This document shows positions 1 through 5,221 of a stretch of 10,521 nt of DNA, in pieces. This stretch comes from Treponema sp. (lineage in GTDB: Bacteria > Spirochaetota > Spirochaetia > Treponematales > Breznakiellaceae), in the NCBI GenBank assembly GCA_031257595.1, contig JAIROH010000112.1:1-10521 (forward strand). The letters are read 5' to 3'. A program made the translations under genes and the position numbers. How positions within the stretch are numbered: the first letter of the stretch is position 1; each line of letters begins with the position of its first letter. Below the pieces are notes generated by a model. The model made no database searches. It was not told the DNA's origin and worked only from the letters and a program-made list of their open reading frames with translations.

Positions 1-11
1 CGCTATAGGCG

Positions 12-40
12 TTTACTAATTCAAATCCAGGGTGTATAAA
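12..40 (+). promoter_or_regulatory. Candidate promoter of tmk, abutting the start codon
   Basis: A -35-like TTTACT (12-17) and a -10-like TATAAA (35-40) are separated by 17 bases. The -10 box ends only 5 bases before the tmk ATG, so transcription would begin at or next to the start codon. The only Shine-Dalgarno-like string, AGGG at 29-32, lies inside the promoter spacer and would not be in such a transcript. The call rests on consensus matching only; short AT-rich hexamers arise by chance. Confidence 0.4.
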
Positions 41-45
41 AAGCC

Positions 46-708
46 ATGATATTGGACAATTTTGCCGTTCTGGAGGGCTGTGACGGAAGCGGCACCACTA
101 CCCAGTTGGAATTGCTTTCCCGCCGTTTTGCCGGAATACCGGGGCTGTTTTACGCCACGGCCGAGCCGACCAGGGGGCCGGTCGGAGAGCTTATCCGGCG
201 TCTTTTGAAAGAAGAAGGCCGCCCGAAAGAAAGCGGGGTTTCGGGAGAAACCAGGGTTTCTCCCGAAACCCTGGCAAGACTTTTCGCGGCGGACCGGGCG
301 GAACACCTTTACGGTTCCGGCGGCATTGTCGAACGCTGCTCGGTCCGCGGAGAGCTGGTCGTTTCCGACAGATACAGCCCTTCTTCACTCGTGTACCAGG
401 CGATCGACTGCGGCGAAGAACTCTCCCGGATCCTCAATGAATCGTTTCCGCTTCCGGAATTGCTTGTGTACATTGATATTGACGGCGAAACGGCGGAAAA
501 AAGAATCGCCGGAAGGCCGGACAGGGAAATATTTGAGCATCTGGAATTTCAGGAGAAAGTACGGAAGGGTTATCTTAAACTGCTTCCGGCCTGGGAAAAA
601 AGCGGTGTCCGGGTGCTGACCGTTGACGGGTCCCGTTCCCCGGAAGAAGTCGCGGAAGGGGTATGGAGGGCCGTAGCGGAAATGCCGATAGTAAAAAAAG
701 CGATATAA
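46..708 (+). CDS. tmk: Thymidylate kinase (dTMP kinase)
   Basis: The 220-residue protein should phosphorylate dTMP to dTDP with ATP in the cytoplasm, a step of dTTP synthesis. Visible family features are the N-terminal P-loop EGCDGSGTTTQ (residues 10-20), the EPTRGPVGELIRRLL segment (40-54) in place of the usual EPGGTPLGE..R..L, the FAADRAEH helix (80-87), the DRYSPSSLVYQ motif (108-118), and an arginine-rich LID (R153, R157, R160) followed by F..KVRKGYL. Length is normal for the family. The P-loop is odd: the Walker A lysine (GxGKT/S) is replaced by Thr17. Residues 64-76 are encoded by a perfect inverted repeat and appear to contain a six-residue extra unit (VSGETR before VSPETL). The ATG at 46 is chosen because it puts the P-loop at the usual distance from the N-terminus. 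Assignment to the family is secure; full activity without the lysine is assumed from the conservation of everything else. Confidence 0.93.
   Translation: MILDNFAVLEGCDGSGTTTQLELLSRRFAGIPGLFYATAEPTRGPVGELIRRLLKEEGRPKESGVSGETRVSPETLARLFAADRAEHLYGSGGIVERCSVRGELVVSDRYSPSSLVYQAIDCGEELSRILNESFPLPELLVYIDIDGETAEKRIAGRPDREIFEHLEFQEKVRKGYLKLLPAWEKSGVRVLTVDGSRSPEEVAEGVWRAVAEMPIVKKAI
236..271. repeat. Perfect 17-bp inverted repeat inside tmk
   Basis: Arms 236-252 (GGGTTTCGGGAGAAACC) and 255-271 are exact reverse complements separated by 2 bases. The same stretch can also be read as two 18-base units in tandem, each GTTTC-N4-GAAAC, starting at 238 and 256. Their central four bases (GGGA and TCCC) are reverse complements of each other. 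In frame the units encode VSGETR and VSPETL. The second matches the SPE-type sequence usual in thymidylate kinases, so the first looks like the added copy. Confidence 0.9.
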
Positions 709-712
709 ACCT

Positions 713-732
713 CCCCGCCCCAAGGGGCGGGG
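713..732. repeat. GC-rich hairpin just after tmk
   Basis: A 9-bp perfect stem (CCCCGCCCC at 713-721, GGGGCGGGG at 724-732) begins 5 bases after the tmk stop. It could end the tmk transcript, but it is followed by TATCTTG rather than a T-run, so it is not a standard intrinsic terminator. Its sequence, including the flanking CT before and TATC after, resembles the hairpin region at 844-875, which suggests a shared repeat family. Confidence 0.7.
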
Positions 733-790
733 TATCTTGTAAGCGTTATATTATTTACGAGGGTGAGTTCTGCAAGGAAATTATTTAACT

Positions 791-884
791 GTGGGGTTTG
801 TTACCATGCAATCTAAATATAATATTTCTGAACCGCCGCAAGCCTCCCCCGCCGCAAGGCGGGTTCCTGGGTATCAAACCCCAC
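791..884. repeat. Inverted-repeat unit with nested GCAA-loop hairpin
   Basis: Outer arms 791-805 (GTGGGGTTTGTTACC) and 870-884 pair at 14 of 15 positions. Nested inside is CCCGCC-GCAA-GGCGGG (848-863), a 6-bp stem with a GNRA-type tetraloop. The ten-base string CCGCCGCAAG occurs twice (833-842 and 849-858). The unit fills the gap between tmk and the next gene and ends 5 bases before that gene's likely start. No transposase is present, so this would be a non-autonomous or REP-like element. The mobile nature is inferred; the pairing is seen directly. Confidence 0.6.
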
Positions 885-889
885 CGCGA

Positions 890-1510
890 ATGAACCGGAA
901 AAAAACCTTTGTTCTGTCCTGTATGTTGTTTTTTACCATAGGCTTGTCGATAAATCCGCCTTTACTCAATTCCTGGTATATCATGTACAAAGAACAGTTT
1001 TACAAACTTTTCCATGTACATTCCAACCAATACCCGGACGACACGATGGAAAATATTTACTGGCTGGAAAAAGCCCTTAAAGCGCCGTTCACCAACGCCC
1101 TTTACGCCTTTTCGCCGGTAGAAACACCGGAACAGTATGAAAAATATAAATACCTTTTTACGATGCATATTAACCTGAAACTTACCGAGCAATACCTGTA
1201 TCTGGCCAATAAATGGAATAAACGCCACGCATATTTTTACAATGCCCCCTGGAAGGAAGAAAACCTTAAAAGCCTGGACATTGCGGAAACCTGTTTTAAC
1301 ACCGCCCTGGTGTACTGGAAAGACGCCGGGGAATGGGCGGAGAAGGCCAGGGAAAAGCGATTTCGTTTTATGAAACTTGACCGTATCGAATTTTGGGAAG
1401 ACGAGGCGTTTCGTATTGTTGAGGAACGGACCCTCAATTACGGAGCTACGATAGACCGGGAACTGGCCAATTTAAGAAAGGTTAGAGAAGCGTTTCTTGC
1501 CATGGAATGA
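890..1510 (+). CDS. Uncharacterised membrane-anchored helical protein
   Basis: The 206-residue product is not recognised. It begins MNRKKTFVLSCMLFFTIGLS, a positively charged tip followed by one hydrophobic segment (about residues 6-24). This reads as a signal anchor or uncleaved signal peptide, with the rest outside the cytoplasm. The remainder is predicted mainly helical, rich in Tyr, Trp, Lys and Glu, with repeated helix-like segments (for example KSLDIAETCFNTALVYWKDAGEW near the middle and a charged C-terminal helix); a TPR-like fold is possible but unproven. The frame stays open upstream to a GTG at 791 and an ATG at 806, but those 28-33 extra codons fall in an inverted-repeat element and would bury the hydrophobic segment, so the ATG at 890 is preferred. 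No clear ribosome binding site precedes any of the three. nagA starts 46 bases after its stop. Confidence 0.7.
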   Translation: MNRKKTFVLSCMLFFTIGLSINPPLLNSWYIMYKEQFYKLFHVHSNQYPDDTMENIYWLEKALKAPFTNALYAFSPVETPEQYEKYKYLFTMHINLKLTEQYLYLANKWNKRHAYFYNAPWKEENLKSLDIAETCFNTALVYWKDAGEWAEKAREKRFRFMKLDRIEFWEDEAFRIVEERTLNYGATIDRELANLRKVREAFLAME

Positions 1511-1520
1511 ACCTTTTTCC

Positions 1521-1550
1521 TTGCCTTCCTTTCTTTTCATCGATTATACT
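1521..1550 (+). promoter_or_regulatory. Candidate promoter of nagA, abutting the start codon
   Basis: TTGCCT (1521-1526) and TATACT (1545-1550) are separated by 18 bases, and the -10 box ends 6 bases before the nagA ATG. The predicted first transcribed base is at or beside the A of ATG. The AGG at 1553-1555 is only one base from the start codon, too close to act as a Shine-Dalgarno sequence. A leaderless nagA message is therefore the simplest reading, by consensus match only. Confidence 0.45.
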
Positions 1551-1556
1551 TTAGGT

Positions 1557-2756
1557 ATGTCCCGGTCGATTTGTTTACACAACGGTACGGTTTTTACCGG
1601 TTTTGCCGCGATGGAACGCTGTTCCGTACTGGTGGAAAACGGCCGTATAGCCGACGTTTTTTCCGAGCGCCGTTTTGCCCAGAAACACTTTGAAAGCGGC
1701 GTTAAGATTATCGACGTAGACGGGGCCTTTATCTCTCCGGGTTTTATCGATACCCATATACACGGTTTCGGCGGCTTTGGTACGGACGATTCGCTGTACC
1801 GGCTTGACGGCGGGGTTGACGGAACCGAGGCGATCATTGAGATGTCGCGGCTCCTGGTAAAATACGGGGTTACCGCGTTTAACCCGACCCTGTATCCGGC
1901 GCCGGAGAACCTGCTGCTTGAAGCCGTGTCAAAGGTAGCCGCCGCCATCAGCAGGGAGTCCGGCGCGAGGATTATGGGGCTCCACCTTGAAGGGCCGTTC
2001 CTTTCGCCTGCGAAGCTCGGCGTACAGCGGCCGGAAACCTTAAGCCCGGTTGACCTTTACTATATGGAGCGGCTCATGCTTGCCGCCGGCGGACACATTG
2101 TCAACATGACCGTTGCCCCGGAAATCAAAAATATGAGGGAGCTTGCCCTGTTCTGTGTACGGACGGGGATTGTTCTCCAGGCGGGCCATACGGACGCCCG
2201 TTACGAAAACATGGTGGAAGGCATGCAGGCGGGCATACTCCACACGACCCATCTTTTTAACGCGATGAGCAAGCTGGATCACCGCAATCCCAACGCCGTC
2301 GGGGCGGTTCTGACCCATCCTGAAATGTCCTGCGAAATTATCGCCGACGGGGCTCATGTCCATCCGGATCTGTTTAAGCTGCTGCAGCGGATAAAACCCA
2401 TAGACAAAATAGTGTTGATAACCGACGGACTAACGCCCACGACCCAGGAAGAAGGGCCTTTTTTCGCAAACGGCGAAGAGGTGGTCTTCCACGACGGGCT
2501 TTTTCACCGTAAAGTGGATGACATAATCGCGGGCTCCGGGCTTACGATGATACAGGGAGTACGGAACCTTGTGAATTTCGGCTTTAGCCTGGAAGACGCG
2601 GTAAAAACGGCGTCTTCCAATCCGGCGACGGTGATGCGTTATACCCGCAAAGGGGTTATCGTGCCGGGCATGGACGCGGACATTACCGTGTTTGATAAAG
2701 ACTACAGGATCCTGGCCGCCATGGTCGACGGGGAACTTCGTTTTACCGTATTTTAA
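1557..2756 (+). CDS. nagA: N-acetylglucosamine-6-phosphate deacetylase
   Basis: The 399-residue enzyme should remove acetate from GlcNAc-6-phosphate to give glucosamine-6-phosphate, the substrate of the nagB product encoded next. It is a cytoplasmic amidohydrolase-fold protein. Motifs appear in the expected order: DTHIHGFGG with the HxH pair (H67, H69), GLHLEGPFLS with the metal-ligand glutamate E145, QAGHTDA (H211), THLFNAM (H232), ADGAHVHP (H267), LITDGLT with catalytic aspartate D290, and IAGSGLTM (325-332). The C-terminal SSNPA..........KGVIVPGMDADITVFD closes the beta-sandwich domain. Length is normal. The frame extends to a TTG at 1497, but that would overlap the upstream gene and add a non-homologous leader, so the ATG at 1557 is chosen. 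All catalytic and metal-binding residues appear intact. Confidence 0.95.
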   Translation: MSRSICLHNGTVFTGFAAMERCSVLVENGRIADVFSERRFAQKHFESGVKIIDVDGAFISPGFIDTHIHGFGGFGTDDSLYRLDGGVDGTEAIIEMSRLLVKYGVTAFNPTLYPAPENLLLEAVSKVAAAISRESGARIMGLHLEGPFLSPAKLGVQRPETLSPVDLYYMERLMLAAGGHIVNMTVAPEIKNMRELALFCVRTGIVLQAGHTDARYENMVEGMQAGILHTTHLFNAMSKLDHRNPNAVGAVLTHPEMSCEIIADGAHVHPDLFKLLQRIKPIDKIVLITDGLTPTTQEEGPFFANGEEVVFHDGLFHRKVDDIIAGSGLTMIQGVRNLVNFGFSLEDAVKTASSNPATVMRYTRKGVIVPGMDADITVFDKDYRILAAMVDGELRFTVF

Positions 2757-2763
2757 AGGGGAT

Positions 2764-2788
2764 ATCGGTAACACTTCGTGTTACCGAT
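2764..2788. promoter_or_regulatory. Perfect 11-bp palindrome between nagA and nagB
   Basis: ATCGGTAACAC (2764-2774) and GTGTTACCGAT (2778-2788) pair perfectly around the loop TTC. No T-run follows, so it is not a standard terminator. It could be an operator for an amino-sugar regulator or an RNA stem in the nagB leader. The right arm can instead pair weakly with a second TAACAC at 2793-2798, giving an alternative 6-bp fold. The palindrome is certain; its role is not. Confidence 0.6.
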
Positions 2789-2798
2789 CGATTAACAC

Positions 2799-2833
2799 AA
2801 GCGGCGTCGCGTTACGACGCGCCGCCGCTTTTT
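2799..2833 (+). terminator. Strong terminator-like hairpin before nagB
   Basis: An 8-bp stem (AAGCGGCG 2799-2806 with CGCCGCTT 2823-2830), one T-C mismatch, and a 5-bp inner stem (2808-2812 with 2817-2821) close on the loop TACG. The stem runs into five T (2829-2833). This has the form of an intrinsic terminator for nagA. It ends just 16 bases before the nagB ATG, leaving no room for a promoter between them, so nagB must be read through it or be controlled by it. Confidence 0.72.
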
Positions 2834-2838
2834 AAAAA

Positions 2839-2843
2839 AGAGG
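2839..2843 (+). promoter_or_regulatory. Ribosome binding site of nagB
   Basis: AGAGG lies 6 bases before the ATG at 2850, a good Shine-Dalgarno match at normal spacing. It fixes the nagB start and contrasts with the weak or absent sites before tmk, nagA and the gene at 3649. Confidence 0.7.
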
Positions 2844-2849
2844 ATAACC

Positions 2850-3632
2850 ATGCGTCTTGTAATAAAAAAAGATTATGCGGAAACAACCCGCTGGGCGGCG
2901 GACTATATTGTTGAAAAAATCAACAAATTTACGGGCCCCGGATCTTTCAGGCTCGGACTCCCGACGGGTTCCAGTCCGCTTGGGGTGTACCGGGAACTTA
3001 TCTCCATGTACAAGGCGGGAAAGGTATCCTTCGCGGATGTGGTCACCTACAATATGGACGAGTACCTGGGCCTGCCGGCGGATCATCCCCAAAGCTATCA
3101 CCGTTTTATGTGGGACAACTTTTTTTCCCATGTGGACATACAGAAAAAGAACGTCCACATACTTGACGGCATGGCCAAAGATCCGGACGCGGAATGCGAA
3201 GCCTATGAAAAAGACGCTTCGGCGGGGGGCTTTCAGCTGTTTTTGGGCGGGGTAGGACAGAACGGGCATATAGCGTTTAACGAACCGGGATCGTCGCCCT
3301 GTTCACGAACCAGGGTGATAAGCCTTACCGCCGGTACCCGTATCGCCAACGCCCGCTTTTTTGACGGCGACATGAGCAAGGTGCCGGAAAAGGCCCTGAG
3401 CGTCGGCATGGGGACGGTGCTAAGCGCGGAAGAAGTGCTTATCATCATTACCGGCTATAACAAGACAAAAGCCCTTAAAGCGGCCGTGGAAGGCGGAGTC
3501 TGCCAGATGTGGCCGATCTCGTTTCTCCAGACCCACCCGCGGGGAATCATCGTTTGCGACGAAGAGGCTACCGAGGAGCTTAAGGTCGGTACGGTCAGGC
3601 ATTTCAGGGGGATTGAAGGAATTTCCTCATAA
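2850..3632 (+). CDS. nagB: Glucosamine-6-phosphate deaminase
   Basis: The 260-residue cytoplasmic enzyme should convert glucosamine-6-phosphate to fructose-6-phosphate and ammonia, feeding the amino sugar into glycolysis right after the NagA step. Family motifs are LGLPTGSSPLGVY (35-47, phosphate binding), YNMDEYLGL (67-75) with the general-base D70, and GVGQNGHIAFNEP (134-146) with H140 and E145. The residue two before the catalytic histidine is Asn138; the E. coli enzyme has Asp there (D141), while NGHI forms occur in Gram-positive NagB, so this is a known variant and not a defect. Length is close to the family norm (about 240-270). The allosteric C-terminal extension is short. The next gene starts 16 bases downstream. 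Confidence 0.95.
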   Translation: MRLVIKKDYAETTRWAADYIVEKINKFTGPGSFRLGLPTGSSPLGVYRELISMYKAGKVSFADVVTYNMDEYLGLPADHPQSYHRFMWDNFFSHVDIQKKNVHILDGMAKDPDAECEAYEKDASAGGFQLFLGGVGQNGHIAFNEPGSSPCSRTRVISLTAGTRIANARFFDGDMSKVPEKALSVGMGTVLSAEEVLIIITGYNKTKALKAAVEGGVCQMWPISFLQTHPRGIIVCDEEATEELKVGTVRHFRGIEGISS

Positions 3633-3641
3633 CACCATAAT
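3613..3641 (+). promoter_or_regulatory. Candidate promoter of the 510-residue gene
   Basis: TTGAAG (3613-3618) and CATAAT (3636-3641) are 17 bases apart, overlapping the end of nagB. The -10-like box ends 7 bases before the ATG at 3649, so a transcript would start at or near that ATG. This would give the gene its own expression in addition to any readthrough from nagB. Consensus match only. Confidence 0.38.
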
Positions 3642-3648
3642 TGGATTT

Positions 3649-5181
3649 ATGGGTTTTCTGGACAATATCGTCGCTATTTTTTCCGGGGCAAACGATCCCG
3701 AGGCGAACAAAAAGAAGCGGATACGACAGGTTACCAAGGTTCTTTCCCAAAACAAGTATTCCCGGTTTTACCGGATAAAAAGCGAAGAACTTGACGCGGC
3801 CCTGGCAAAGTTTTTTTACGACGTTTACAAGATAATCTCCCCCGCTCAGGTATTTCTCCGGAACGCGGCAAAATCCGATCAGCTCAAGGTAATCTGTATT
3901 GAATCCTTTCTGGACAAGGAATTAAAAGCGCTGAACGAACGGCTTAGGCCCGCTTCCATAGAAGAAAGGGCAAAGAAGGGCCAGGTAACGGAACTTGCCG
4001 GGGCGATAAAGAAGGAACTGTCGGCCTTCCAGGCCGGTTTTGACAATACGCGAATTGCCAATATTGACGCATGTTATAATACGATTATCTCTTTTGTACG
4101 TTTCATAGATTTTGATTATTTTTTTCTGCTGAAAAAATTCGATGCCAACATTAACGAGCGGAATTTTAACTACCAGCCCAGGTTTCAGCCGGTACGGGGC
4201 ACGGAGCTTGTCGAAGAACTCAAGGATTTCATGGAGCTTTCCGCGTCCGTAGGAGCCGAGCAGGACTGGAAAGCTCCGCTGGCGGTACTCAAACTCTACA
4301 AAGAAGGGATGGACGTGGTAAACCCCGATCAGTGGGAAAAGGTAATACGGTTCCTCAGAGACGTGGGCCGTTCCCGTATCCTTGAACTTATCGTCCAGCA
4401 TATCAGCAAAGATCCCCTGTTCCAGTCCGTTTCCGTCCCTCCCGACGAACGGGTTGCCGACAGTTTTCTTGACGCAAAACGGGCGGAAATTGAAGGCGCC
4501 GTTAACAAGATGCAAAACGACAAACGCAGCGCCCAGATCGACCAGCTCGCCAAGGGTATCTTCGGTTCCGCCGACGTGGAACGGATGGAGTACTACACCG
4601 TCAAAAATAACGAAATATTCCTGAAAAAGAACTTCGACGGTTTTACCAAAATTGCCGGGGTTAACTACCTTAAAGCGTTTCTCCTGGACTTCTTTAAAAA
4701 AGAAATACGGGAACTCTGTGATCTTTTTCTTATCCGGGGTCAGTGGACCAGCAGCGTACTTTCCCAGCAGATGTCAAACAGCTTTCACGAGATTATGGGA
4801 CTTTCGGAAAAGATACTGGTGTTTGACGCCGCGCTTTCGGACAAGGGCGAACACGGTTCCCGGCTTAAACAGTCCCTTGCCAAGGTAGACCGGGACAAAG
4901 GCCAGGGCAAATACATCCGCATCATCCTCAGGACAGTGAATAACGACGCCCAGCGGATGATCAATACGGCGGCCCAGAACCTTATTATCATAGGCCGGAA
5001 CCTTAAAACGCTTCTTGAGGATTACCAAAAAAAGCCGGCCGAACTGATCATGAACTGGAAAGAACTGGAATCCGTCTCGGAAAGCCCTATCGTGTCCCGC
5101 GTAACCGAAACCTACAAGCGTATCTACTATTTTGTCCAGCTTTTACAGTTCTACTCGGGCCCCGTAGAAGAAGACCCGTAG
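3649..5181 (+). CDS. Conserved-looking cytoplasmic helical protein, unknown function
   Basis: The 510-residue product carries no signal peptide or membrane segment and no catalytic motif that I recognise. It looks almost wholly alpha-helical with long amphipathic, charged segments, for example KKKRIRQVTKVLSQNKYSRF near the N-terminus, ELAGAIKKELSAFQAG about residue 110-130, and a helical C-terminal third (QRMINTAAQNLIIIGRNLK). It resembles the large unknown proteins conserved in Treponema (possibly the DUF5312 family, from memory and unverified). An upstream TTG at 3613 would overlap nagB; the ATG at 3649 is preferred because MGFLDNIVAIFSG is a plausible N-terminus and the ATG lies downstream of a promoter-like pair. 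The last codons lie in a 14-bp tandem duplication that supplies the stop. The gene sits 16 bases after nagB and 40 bases before asnS, so it may be co-transcribed with either. Confidence 0.8.
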   Translation: MGFLDNIVAIFSGANDPEANKKKRIRQVTKVLSQNKYSRFYRIKSEELDAALAKFFYDVYKIISPAQVFLRNAAKSDQLKVICIESFLDKELKALNERLRPASIEERAKKGQVTELAGAIKKELSAFQAGFDNTRIANIDACYNTIISFVRFIDFDYFFLLKKFDANINERNFNYQPRFQPVRGTELVEELKDFMELSASVGAEQDWKAPLAVLKLYKEGMDVVNPDQWEKVIRFLRDVGRSRILELIVQHISKDPLFQSVSVPPDERVADSFLDAKRAEIEGAVNKMQNDKRSAQIDQLAKGIFGSADVERMEYYTVKNNEIFLKKNFDGFTKIAGVNYLKAFLLDFFKKEIRELCDLFLIRGQWTSSVLSQQMSNSFHEIMGLSEKILVFDAALSDKGEHGSRLKQSLAKVDRDKGQGKYIRIILRTVNNDAQRMINTAAQNLIIIGRNLKTLLEDYQKKPAELIMNWKELESVSESPIVSRVTETYKRIYYFVQLLQFYSGPVEEDP

Positions 5182-5188
5182 AAGAAGA
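5161..5188. repeat. Perfect 14-bp tandem duplication across a stop codon
   Basis: CCCGTAGAAGAAGA occurs twice in direct succession (5161-5174, 5175-5188). Because 14 is not a multiple of three, the second copy is read in a shifted frame and its TAG (5179-5181) ends the 510-residue protein as PVEEDP. With one copy, the frame would read PVEEE and stop at a TAG just after. The duplication therefore changes only the last residues. Confidence 0.92.
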
Positions 5189-5209
5189 ATAGAGATAAGA
5201 TGGATGGAT

Positions 5210-5213
5210 GGAG
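5210..5213 (+). promoter_or_regulatory. Ribosome binding site deciding the asnS start
   Basis: GGAG lies 8 bases before the ATG at 5222, whereas the in-frame ATG at 5204 has only a weak AGAGAT upstream. This favours the shorter protein of 472 residues. Confidence 0.5.
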
Positions 5214-5221
5214 TATACCCT

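Noticed and set aside
763..816. Seventeen-codon reading frame from GTG 763 (SSARKLFNCGVCYHAI)
   Set aside because: It is very short, its purine-rich stretch touches the GTG with no proper spacing, and it runs into the repeat element. No support for translation.
791..889. N-terminal extension of the membrane-anchored protein from GTG 791 or ATG 806
   Set aside because: The added residues are encoded by an inverted-repeat element and would place a polar Pro/Arg-rich stretch before the hydrophobic anchor. The ATG at 890 gives a normal signal-anchor start.
890..930. Lipoprotein signal (LSC) in the protein at 890
   Set aside because: Only ten residues precede the cysteine and the hydrophobic segment continues after it, which fits a membrane anchor rather than a lipobox.
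1497..1556. Longer nagA from TTG 1497
   Set aside because: It would overlap the upstream gene and add 20 residues unlike NagA; MSRSICLHNGTVFTG from ATG 1557 fits the family N-terminus.
3258..3266. NagB catalytic Asp replaced by Asn (Asn138) as a sign of inactivity
   Set aside because: NGHI-type sequences are found in Gram-positive NagB enzymes, and D70, H140 and E145 are present, so activity is expected.
3922..4515. 197-codon minus-strand frame inside the 510-residue gene
   Set aside because: No start context or recognisable motif; the plus-strand frame is longer, continuous and fits the operon direction.
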